In this document: piece after piece, positions 1 to 5,146 of the stretch
Layout: each line of letters starts with the position of its first letter
Position numbering within the stretch: position 1 is the first letter of the stretch
NCBI GenBank assembly: GCA_903893335.1
Contig: CAITLX010000747.1
Location: 1-8,080, forward strand
From: an uncultured delta proteobacterium
GTDB taxonomy: Bacteria; Myxococcota_A; Polyangia; Polyangiales; Polyangiaceae
DNA length: 8,080 nt
Reading direction: 5' to 3'
Translations under genes and position numbers: made by a program
Notes under the pieces: model-generated
Told to the model about the DNA's origin: nothing
Database searches by the model: none
Seen by the model: the letters and a program-made list of their open reading frames with translations, nothing else

Positions 1-128
1 AACAGGTGAGGTGCGCAAGGTACGCGCGGGTTGGGGAGTGTCAAGGGGAGCCCCCGGCGATTTCGTCCCTCGCGATTTCTCCTCAGATGTTCAGTAGTTA
101 CCGCCGAGCGGGGCCCAGACACACGAAA

Positions 129-155
129 GCCCCGAAGACCAGCGGTCTTCGGGGC
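129..155 (-). terminator. Rho-independent terminator downstream of csp
   Basis: A perfect 12-bp stem (129-140 with 144-155, left arm gccccgaagacc) closes a 3-base loop. Read on the minus strand, the stem is followed by TTTCGTGT, a short T-rich tract. On the plus strand no T-run follows, so it should terminate minus-strand transcription. The only upstream minus-strand gene is the cold-shock gene, whose stop codon lies about 180 bases before the stem. Confidence 0.8.
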
Positions 156-333
156 CTCGGCGATCTCGCTGCACAACTAGAGATCGGTAGTTTCGCGGTC
201 GGGTCACGACCGCGCTGTGCTTGGGCCGGGCGGTGCGGTCACGCTTGCGCGCTCGTCATCGCTCGGCCACTTGGACCGGCAGAGGATGCCGGAGCGGCCG
301 AGCGGCGACTCCGACAGGCTCGGCGAGGCACGT
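156..333 (-). other. Structured 3' region of the csp transcript, possible sRNA
   Basis: No protein gene is supported here. The stretch between the csp stop and the terminator contains four further perfect inverted repeats. They are 297-303/318-324 (7 bp, 14-base loop), 276-281/287-292 (6 bp, 5-base loop), 194-201/207-214 (8 bp, 5-base loop) and 161-167/180-186 (7 bp, 12-base loop). None has a T-run, so they are not simple extra terminators. If transcription runs from csp to the terminator, this would be an unusually long, folded 3' UTR. A processed or separately transcribed small RNA is possible, but that is inference. Bases 1-128 on the far side of the terminator are somewhat less GC-rich, and I see no gene in them. 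Confidence 0.35.
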
Positions 334-531
334 CTAGATGAGCTTGACGTTCTCCGCGCGCGGACCCTTCGGGCCCTGGCCCTCGTTGAACGAGACCCGC
401 TGCCCCTGCTGCAGATCCTCGAAACGAACGCCTTCGACCGCCGACATGTGGAAGAAAAGGTCCTTGCCCGGGCTGGTTTCGATGAATCCAAAGCCCTTGT
501 CGGTCAGCCGCTTGATCGTGCCTTCAGCCAT
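334..531 (-). CDS. CspA-family cold-shock protein
   Basis: This 65-residue single cold-shock domain protein binds single-stranded RNA and DNA. The family acts in the cytoplasm as RNA chaperones or antiterminators. RNP1 is visible as KGFGFI (residues 12-17) and RNP2 as LFFH (25-28), and the domain ends with the typical RAENVKLI. The usual KWFN near the N-terminus is KRLT here, a variant I recall from other proteobacterial and myxobacterial Csp proteins. I chose the ATG at 531, which gives MAEGTIKRL. The in-frame TTG at 540 directly abuts the only purine-rich stretch (GAAAG), leaving no spacer, whereas the ATG has about 11 bases. The gene is monocistronic, with its own promoter-like sequence and terminator. 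Several csp paralogues are usual in these genomes, so I give no letter. Whether it is cold-induced or constitutive cannot be read from the sequence. Confidence 0.95.
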   Translation of the reverse strand: MAEGTIKRLTDKGFGFIETSPGKDLFFHMSAVEGVRFEDLQQGQRVSFNEGQGPKGPRAENVKLI

Positions 532-568
532 GTGAGCCAACTTTCGTAAACTGAGTCGAGACGGCGAT

Positions 569-583
569 CTTCGACGACCGAAG
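569..583 (-). promoter_or_regulatory. Small hairpin in the csp 5' leader
   Basis: The repeat 569-573/579-583 (cttcg and cgaag, 5-base loop) lies about 40 bases upstream of the csp ATG. It falls inside the leader expected from the promoter proposed at 610-641. Known cspA mRNAs carry structured leaders that control translation with temperature. A stem this short in GC-rich DNA is weak evidence for the same role here. Confidence 0.2.
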
Positions 584-609
584 TGTTCGAGCGAGGATCA
601 CCGCGCGAC

Positions 610-641
610 AGCCTAGCACCTTCCGCCCGATCTGCCTGCAA
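610..641 (-). promoter_or_regulatory. Possible csp promoter with extended -10
   Basis: On the minus strand, TGCTAGGCT (618 down to 610) resembles an extended -10 (TG-N-TAGGCT). TTGCAG (641 down to 636) is a candidate -35, but the spacing is 20 bases, longer than the ideal 17-18, so the extended -10 would have to compensate. Transcription would begin near 603 and give a leader of about 70 bases. The call is based on motif likeness and on its position upstream of a gene that needs a promoter. Confidence 0.4.
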
Positions 642-720
642 GAGCTTCGTCGAAGGGTCTGCCGCCGGGGGGCGCGGGCGCGTCCAACCTGCCGCGCGCG
701 CTCCGGCTGGGCCGGGTATC

Positions 721-2496
721 GTGCTCGGCTTGCTCGCCCCGCTCCTTCGCCTCCGCGCGCTGCTCTCGGGCCCCCGGGTGCCGCTGCGCGCCGCGCTGCT
801 CGGCGTGGCGCTCTGCCTGCCGACGCTGTGGGGAGGGCTGTCGCTCGACGACTTCCTCATCCGCGCCAAGGCGCGCGGCGAGCAGGGCGTGCCGGCTTCC
901 TCGCCGCTCGACCTCTTCACGTTCATGCGCGGCGACGCGGCGTTCACGCGGCACATGGTCGATCACGGCTTCGTGCCCTGGTTCGTGCCGGCGGACCTGA
1001 AGCTCGCGTTCCTGCGGCCGCTGAGCTCGCTCACGCACTGGCTCGACTACCGGTGCTGGCCGGGCGCGACCTGGGCGATGCACGCGCAGAACCTCGCGTG
1101 GTTCTTCGCCTCGGCGCTGCTCGCCGCGACGCTCTACCGGCGCCTGCTCGCGCCGCGCTGGGCGGCTGGCCTGGCGGCCGCGCTGTTCGCGATCGACGAC
1201 ACGCACGGCATCCCGATCGGCTGGCTCGCCAACCGCAACGCGCTGCTCGCCACGACGTTCGCGCTCGCGGCGCTGCTCGCGCACGACCGGTGGCGGCGCG
1301 ACGGCTGGCGCCTCGGCGCGCTGGTCGGGCCCGCGTGCCTGCTGCTCGGCCTCTTGTCGGCCGAGCTCGCCATCGGCGGCGCGGGCTACCTGCTCGCGTA
1401 CGCCGTCGTGCTCGACCCGGCGCCGCGCCGCGAGCGCGCGCGCTCGCTCGCGCCGTACGCGGTCGCACTCGTCGTGTGGCGCGTGGCGTACGTGTTGGCG
1501 GGCTGCGGCACCCACGGCTCGGGGGCGTACGTCGATCCCGCGCTCGACCCGCTCGCGTTCCTGGCGGGGGTGCCGGCGAACGCCGTGGGGCTCGTGCGCG
1601 GGCTCTTCGCGTCGCCGCCTGCGGAGCTGACGCCGCTCGCGCCGTCGGCGTACGCGCCTGCGCTGCTCGTCTTCACGCTCGCGCTGCTCGGCGTCGTCGC
1701 GTGCGTGTTCGCGCCCGTCGTGCGGCGCGATCCGGCGACCCGCTTCTTCCTCTTCGGCGCGCTGCTCGCGGTCGTGCCCGCGTGCGCGACCTGGCCGAGC
1801 GGCCGCACGCTGATCGTCGCGAGCTTCGGCGGCGCGGCGGTCGTCGCGCGCGTGCTCGTCGCGCTGGCCGAGGACGACGGGCTGCCCTCGAGCCGCGCGT
1901 GGCGGCGGGGCGCGGCGGTGGTCGGCTGGGGGCTCGTCGTGCTCCATGGGGTCGTCGCGCCGGTCGCGCTGCTGGTCGTGTCGAACTTCCCGGCGCTGCT
2001 CTGGTGGCAGGTCGATCGGCTGCGGGCGCAGACGGACGTGGGCGAGGGGCTCGAGCGCAAGGCCGTCATCGCCGTGAACGCGCCCAACGCCTTCGCGGCC
2101 TACCTCTGGGCGTTGCCGTGCGACGGCCCGCGCCCCGCGCCCGCCTACGCCGCGACGCTCTCGGTCAGCGTGACGCCGGTGGGCGTCACGCGCCCCGACG
2201 CGAACACCCTCGTGCTCTCGCCGGGCTCCGGGTTTCTCGGCGAGAAGACGGCCGAGCTGTTCCGCGACCCGGCGATGCCGATGCGCCGAGGCGACGCGTA
2301 CGCGTTCGACACGTTCTCGGTCGTGGTCGACGAGGTCGACGCCGCGGGGCAGCCTCGCGTGGCGACGTTTCGCTTCGCGCGGCCGCTCGAGGACGAGTCG
2401 TTCCTCTGGGTCGCGTGGGACGGCGAGCGCATCGGGCGCTGGACCCCGCCGGCGATTGGAGGCTCGACCGTGCTCGCGTCGGGGCATTGGCCGTGA
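721..2496 (+). CDS. Polytopic membrane protein, GT-C glycosyltransferase-like (TMTC/PMT type)
   Basis: From the GTG at 721 this is a 591-residue inner-membrane protein with roughly 9-11 hydrophobic segments between residues 24 and 422. A soluble, probably beta-rich C-terminal part (about 440-591) follows. An acidic pair in the first loop (LSLDD, D43/D44) is placed like the catalytic acidic residues of GT-C enzymes. FLRPL (97-101), LDY (108-110), HAQN (121-124) and GWLANRN (167-173) follow the order seen in TMTC-like and PMT-like proteins: RPL, D, H..N, then W..R. Such enzymes transfer sugars from lipid-linked donors outside the membrane, but substrate and activity are unknown here. The frame is open back to a GTG at 583. 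Codons 583-720 carry about one third A/T at third positions, far above the rest of the gene, so they are probably non-coding and overlap the csp promoter. No clear ribosome binding site precedes 721. No glycan-biosynthesis neighbours are present. Confidence 0.7.
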   Translation: MLGLLAPLLRLRALLSGPRVPLRAALLGVALCLPTLWGGLSLDDFLIRAKARGEQGVPASSPLDLFTFMRGDAAFTRHMVDHGFVPWFVPADLKLAFLRPLSSLTHWLDYRCWPGATWAMHAQNLAWFFASALLAATLYRRLLAPRWAAGLAAALFAIDDTHGIPIGWLANRNALLATTFALAALLAHDRWRRDGWRLGALVGPACLLLGLLSAELAIGGAGYLLAYAVVLDPAPRRERARSLAPYAVALVVWRVAYVLAGCGTHGSGAYVDPALDPLAFLAGVPANAVGLVRGLFASPPAELTPLAPSAYAPALLVFTLALLGVVACVFAPVVRRDPATRFFLFGALLAVVPACATWPSGRTLIVASFGGAAVVARVLVALAEDDGLPSSRAWRRGAAVVGWGLVVLHGVVAPVALLVVSNFPALLWWQVDRLRAQTDVGEGLERKAVIAVNAPNAFAAYLWALPCDGPRPAPAYAATLSVSVTPVGVTRPDANTLVLSPGSGFLGEKTAELFRDPAMPMRRGDAYAFDTFSVVVDEVDAAGQPRVATFRFARPLEDESFLWVAWDGERIGRWTPPAIGGSTVLASGHWP

Positions 2497-2498
2497 CG

Positions 2499-2520
2499 GC
2501 GGCGCCGGGGCGGGCGCCGC
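2499..2520. terminator. Hairpin in the convergent gap, possible bidirectional terminator
   Basis: An 8-bp perfect GC stem (2499-2506/2513-2520, gcggcgcc/ggcgccgc) with a 6-base loop fills most of the 34 bases between two convergent stop codons. Its placement fits a shared terminator. No T-run follows on either strand, so it does not meet the standard intrinsic-terminator pattern; it may only mark a transcript end or aid Rho-dependent termination. Confidence 0.4.
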
Positions 2521-2530
2521 GCGCGCTCCC

Positions 2531-3913
2531 TCACGGCATTCGAGCGCACCTGGCCCCGAGGCTGTAGCTGCGGCCCGACGGGGCGTTGTAGCCGCGGCTC
2601 GAGGCGAGCAAGTAGGGGGCGACGTTGTCGAAGCTGCCGCCGCGGTACACGCGCAGCGCGGGGCTGGCCTGGCTGGCACAATCGGAGCACTGCGTCGCAC
2701 CGTAAGGCGACTGGTACGCGTCCGTCACCCACTCCGACGTGTTGCCCGCGAGGTCGGACTGGCCCCACTTGCCGTCGCCGAGGGGGGACTGCGAACCGAC
2801 GTCCACGGCGAACGAGGCATTGCAGTACGTCGTCGCGAAGAGGTTGGCGTGGCTGCAATCGATCGTCGTCTCGCTCGCCGGGCTCGACCAGGGGTACACG
2901 CGCTGCTCCGCGCCGCCGGCTGCCGCGTAGTTCCACTCGGCCTCGCTCGGCAAGAAGCCGCCGTCCCAGATGCAGAAGGCCTCGACCTCGAACCAGGTCG
3001 CGCAGTTGATGGGGCGCCGCTCGTTCGAGCCCGCCGCGCTCGTCCAGGTCTGGTAGCCCGCGTTGCACCCGAGACCGGTGTCGCCGTCCCACGTCGACTT
3101 CGCGGCGGGCAGGTTCACGTTCCACGCGACGTCCCAGCCCGGCTCGTACCCGCCGTTGCCGTCGCCGAGCCCGCTGCCTGCGCCGAGGTGCGCGTGCTTG
3201 CCCGCGCCTGCGGCGGGCGTCCACCCGCCGACGACGGCGTCGACGAACGCGCGGAAGCGACCGACGGTGATCTCGAACGCGTCGAGCCTGAAGTCGCTCA
3301 CCGTCGCCGCGTACTGGGCGTCGGTGTAGCCGCTCGAGACGCCGTCGTAGCTGCGGCTGAAGCTGCCTCCGGTGACCGCGGGGCTCGTGCAACAGCCCGC
3401 GTCGCCCGCAGGTCCGCAGTCGTTGCCCGCGCCCGTGGCGCCGCCGGCGCAGCTTGCGGGCAGCCCGCACGCGCCGCTCGCGCACGAAGGGGTGGACGGC
3501 GGGCAGGCCGCGGCAATGCCCCAGTGGCCCGTGGCGTCGCACGTCTGCACGCCGTTGCCCGAGCAGCGCACGCCGCCGGGCGCACACTCCCCCTGACAGG
3601 CGCTGCCCGCGCACACCTGGTCGATGCAGGCCGACGGCGCCCCCCACTGGCCGCTGGAGTCGCAGGTCTGGACCTCGTCGCCGGCGCATTGCGTGGCTCC
3701 GGGGGAGCAGCCGCCCTCTGCGTCCGCGTCCGAGCCTCCGCCGTCGGCGACATCCGCGCCGGCGTCGCCCGCCTCGGCGGCGTCCTGACCGGCTGCGTCC
3801 TGGGCCGCGTCCGTCGTGCTCCCGCCGCCGCCCGGGCCCGAGGGATCGCTCCCGCCGCCGCAGCCAGCGAGCCCTCCGAGCAGCAGCCCAATGGACCTCG
3901 AGCGCAGCGTCAT
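2531..3913 (-). CDS. Lipoprotein with Cys-rich repeats and FGE/SUMF1-like domain
   Basis: A 460-residue predicted lipoprotein. MTLRSRSIGLLLGGLAGC is a short signal peptide ending in a lipobox, with Cys18 as the lipidation site. The ATG at 3913 is preferred to the GTG at 3940 because AAAGG lies 9 bases upstream and the signal peptide is then standard. Residues 19-68 form an Ala/Asp/Gly linker. Two Cys-rich repeats follow (69-106 and 110-149). From about 182 (GGSF) to 458 lies a formylglycine-generating-enzyme-like domain with LPSEAEW (321-327), AGNTSEW (389-395), RGGSF (424-428) and LGARC (452-456). True FGEs carry a catalytic Cys pair five residues apart ahead of the GFRC end motif. Counting back from LGARC, the equivalent positions here are Ala432 and Ala437, so sulfatase activation is unlikely. 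A surface binding or structural role is more plausible; many bacterial proteins carry this fold without being FGEs. It is a lone gene, convergent with the upstream membrane protein. Confidence 0.88.
   Translation of the reverse strand: MTLRSRSIGLLLGGLAGCGGGSDPSGPGGGGSTTDAAQDAAGQDAAEAGDAGADVADGGGSDADAEGGCSPGATQCAGDEVQTCDSSGQWGAPSACIDQVCAGSACQGECAPGGVRCSGNGVQTCDATGHWGIAAACPPSTPSCASGACGLPASCAGGATGAGNDCGPAGDAGCCTSPAVTGGSFSRSYDGVSSGYTDAQYAATVSDFRLDAFEITVGRFRAFVDAVVGGWTPAAGAGKHAHLGAGSGLGDGNGGYEPGWDVAWNVNLPAAKSTWDGDTGLGCNAGYQTWTSAAGSNERRPINCATWFEVEAFCIWDGGFLPSEAEWNYAAAGGAEQRVYPWSSPASETTIDCSHANLFATTYCNASFAVDVGSQSPLGDGKWGQSDLAGNTSEWVTDAYQSPYGATQCSDCASQASPALRVYRGGSFDNVAPYLLASSRGYNAPSGRSYSLGARCARMP
3467..3709 (-). 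repeat. Two tandem Cys-rich repeats inside the lipoprotein gene
   Basis: Residues 69-106 and 110-149 of the lipoprotein share the pattern C-x-PG-x(3)-C-x-G-x(2)-VQTCD-x(2)-G-x-WG-x(3)-AC, ending in further Cys residues. VQTCD and the G-x-WG segment recur exactly at the same spacing. I recall this module from many secreted and lipid-anchored myxobacterial proteins, where it probably forms small disulfide-linked units between the anchor and the main domain. Its ligand is unknown. Confidence 0.75.
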
Positions 3914-3964
3914 GGCGAATGGCCTTTCCCGATGTGGCACGCCGAGCAGCCTCGGCGCCGGCGC

Positions 3965-3994
3965 ACGCTATCGACGTGGCCAGCGGGGCGTCAA
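3965..3994 (-). promoter_or_regulatory. Possible sigma-70-type promoter for the lipoprotein gene
   Basis: On the minus strand TTGACG (3994 down to 3989) matches the -35 consensus at five of six positions. It is followed by GATAGC at 16-base spacing or TAGCGT at 18-base spacing as the -10. Transcription would start roughly 45 bases before the ATG at 3913. The -35 is good and the -10 weak. Confidence 0.4.
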
Positions 3995-4041
3995 GGCGGG
4001 CGCCTGGGCCCCCGCCTCTACCGGCGCGCCGCGGGGCTCGG

Positions 4042-4047
4042 TAAGAT
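4042..4047 (+). promoter_or_regulatory. Possible -10 box ahead of the mini-ORF and HAD gene
   Basis: TAAGAT sits 7 bases before the ATG at 4055, so transcription from it would begin at or next to that ATG and give a leaderless or near-leaderless message. The positions expected for a -35 (about 4019-4024) show no consensus. The call rests on spacing and partial -10 likeness only. Confidence 0.25.
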
Positions 4048-4054
4048 GGGCGCC

Positions 4055-4093
4055 ATGAACAGCCTCAGGCTCAAGATGTGCGGCTGCCCGTGA
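4055..4093 (+). CDS. Possible 12-residue leader ORF overlapping the HAD start
   Basis: The ATG at 4055 opens a 12-codon frame, MNSLRLKMCGCP, ending in TGA at 4091-4093. Its stop overlaps a GTG at 4090 that is in frame with the HAD gene (GTGA), an arrangement typical of translational coupling. It also overlaps the alternative HAD start at 4078. The same frame is open for a long way upstream, but only as a shadow of the lipoprotein gene, so openness alone proves nothing. The peptide resembles nothing I can name; its two Cys residues in CGC are notable. It may be chance, a leader peptide, or a tiny coupled gene. Confidence 0.2.
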   Translation: MNSLRLKMCGCP

Positions 4094-4947
4094 CGGCGCC
4101 GCCGACGCCGCTGCGCACCGCGCTCGTATACGACTTCGACGGGACGCTCGCGCCGGGCAACATCCAGGAGCACAGCCTCATCCCGCAGCACCTCGGGATG
4201 ACCGTCGCCGACTTCTGGGACCTCGTCGGCAGGGAGAAGCAGGCCGAGGACGCGGACCAGGTGCTGGTCTACCTTCGCCTGCTCGCCGAGCGCGCGCGTG
4301 CGGTGGGCAAGCCGCTGACGCGCGCCATCCTCGGCGAGCACGGGCGCAGCACGCCGCTGTTCGCGGGCGTCGAGGCGTGGTTCGACCGCATCGGGCGCCA
4401 CGCGGCCGAGCGCGGCCTCGCGCTCGAGCACTACGTCATCTCCGCGGGCAACGAGGAGATGATCGCCGGCACGGCGATCCACCCGCGGTTTCGGCGCGTC
4501 TTCGCCTCGCGCTACCGCTACGACGAGCATGGCCACGCCGACTGGCCCGCGGTCGCCATCAATTTCACGAGCAAAACGCAGTATCTGTTTCGCATCAACA
4601 AGGGGGTCGACAACGTCTGGCAGGACGACGCGGTCAACCGCTGGCTGCCGATGAGCGAGCGCCCCATTCCCTTCTCGCGCATCGTCTACTTCGGAGACGG
4701 CGACACCGACATTCCGTCGATGAAGATGGTCCGCCACCAGGGGGGGCAATCGATTGCGGTCTTCGACCCGGCGCGGTGGGCCGAGGCGTCGATGCAGCGC
4801 AAGGTCTACAACCTCATCGCCGAGGACCGCGCGCACTTCGTCGTGCCCGCCGACTACACCGAGGGGAGCCAGCTCGACGTGACCGTGAAGGGCGTGCTCG
4901 GTCGCATCGCGAGGGACGAGGCGGGCTACCGCGCGGCCTCACGGTAG
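4078..4947 (+). CDS. HAD-superfamily hydrolase (phosphoserine phosphatase-like)
   Basis: A 289-residue soluble HAD phosphatase. Motif I is YDFDGTLA with nucleophile Asp19 and acid/base Asp21. Motif II is Ser122 in YVISAGN. Motif III is probably Lys166 in FTSKTQ, though Lys175 is nearby. Motif IV is GDGDTD with Asp207 and Asp211 for Mg2+. Residues about 26-118 are the helical C1-type cap inserted between motifs I and II, as in phosphoserine phosphatase-like (IB) members. The family hydrolyses phosphate monoesters through an aspartyl-phosphate; the substrate cannot be read here. The GTG at 4078 has AGG 8 bases upstream. The GTG at 4090 (285 residues) has no clear ribosome binding site but overlaps the stop of a mini-ORF. 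Both lie before motif I, so function does not depend on the choice. The segment around 4560-4610 is less GC-rich than the rest. The gene is divergent from the lipoprotein and 195 bases before sbcD, with no partner to indicate a pathway. Confidence 0.9.
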   Translation: MRLPVTAPPTPLRTALVYDFDGTLAPGNIQEHSLIPQHLGMTVADFWDLVGREKQAEDADQVLVYLRLLAERARAVGKPLTRAILGEHGRSTPLFAGVEAWFDRIGRHAAERGLALEHYVISAGNEEMIAGTAIHPRFRRVFASRYRYDEHGHADWPAVAINFTSKTQYLFRINKGVDNVWQDDAVNRWLPMSERPIPFSRIVYFGDGDTDIPSMKMVRHQGGQSIAVFDPARWAEASMQRKVYNLIAEDRAHFVVPADYTEGSQLDVTVKGVLGRIARDEAGYRAASR

Positions 4948-5047
4948 GCCGAGCGGGGGCGTCGAGGGCTGGCAGCGAGCCCGCGTGAGCCGCCTCCTGT
5001 CCGACCGGGCCCCCCGCGTCCGTCCAGCATGGGCAGGGCGAAGCCGA

Positions 5048-5146
5048 TCACGTCGCCCGGCCATCTTCGAGACCCCGCTCCACCTCGCCCGCGGCGCTTT
5101 CCACCAGGCGCCCGTGCGCGTACACCCCGACCCGGTACCGGCATGA
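5048..5146. other. Coding-like stretch before sbcD, gene remnant or small ORF
   Basis: The gap 4948-5142 holds no gene I can assign, but its right half has coding-like composition. On the minus strand, 5137 down to a TGA at 5048 is open for 29 codons, with about 86% G/C at codon positions 1 and 3 and about half at position 2. It reads as a plausible protein end (for example VGVYAHGRLVES). Read codon-aligned on the plus strand, the frame from a GTG at 4985 is 53 codons and ends in TGA at 5144-5146, overlapping the sbcD ATG at 5143 as ATGA. Its first half is Arg-rich and unconvincing. Either a truncated minus-strand gene or a small gene coupled to sbcD would explain this; I cannot decide. Bases 4948-5047 show only a weak 5-bp hairpin at 4966-4982. 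Confidence 0.3.

Noticed and set aside
1..333. tRNA or other classical RNA gene in the left-edge region
   Set aside because: I found no T-loop consensus, CCA end or cloverleaf arrangement; the hairpins do not fit a tRNA.
6..341. Plus-strand 111-codon frame over the csp downstream region
   Set aside because: It has no recognisable domain or ribosome binding site and runs through the csp terminator and hairpins on the opposite strand.
583..720. GTG at 583 as the start of the membrane protein
   Set aside because: Third-position A/T is about one third here versus very low in the body of the gene, and the segment overlaps the likely csp promoter. The GTG at 721 is preferred, though not proven.
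613..2700. A 695-codon open frame on the minus strand opposite the membrane protein
   Set aside because: It is very Arg/Glu-rich and without recognisable domains, as expected for the antisense of a GC-rich gene. The plus-strand frame has clear hydrophobic segments and motif order.
2456..4093. A 545-codon plus-strand frame opposite the lipoprotein
   Set aside because: It is Ala/Arg/Gly-rich and without domains, while the minus strand encodes a signal peptide, repeats and an FGE-like domain. Only its last 12 codons are kept as a low-confidence mini-ORF, for separate reasons.
5029..5142. Earlier in-frame ATG for sbcD
   Set aside because: It would add a Pro/Arg-rich stretch not found in SbcD proteins, whereas the ATG at 5143 gives the family's normal N-terminus.
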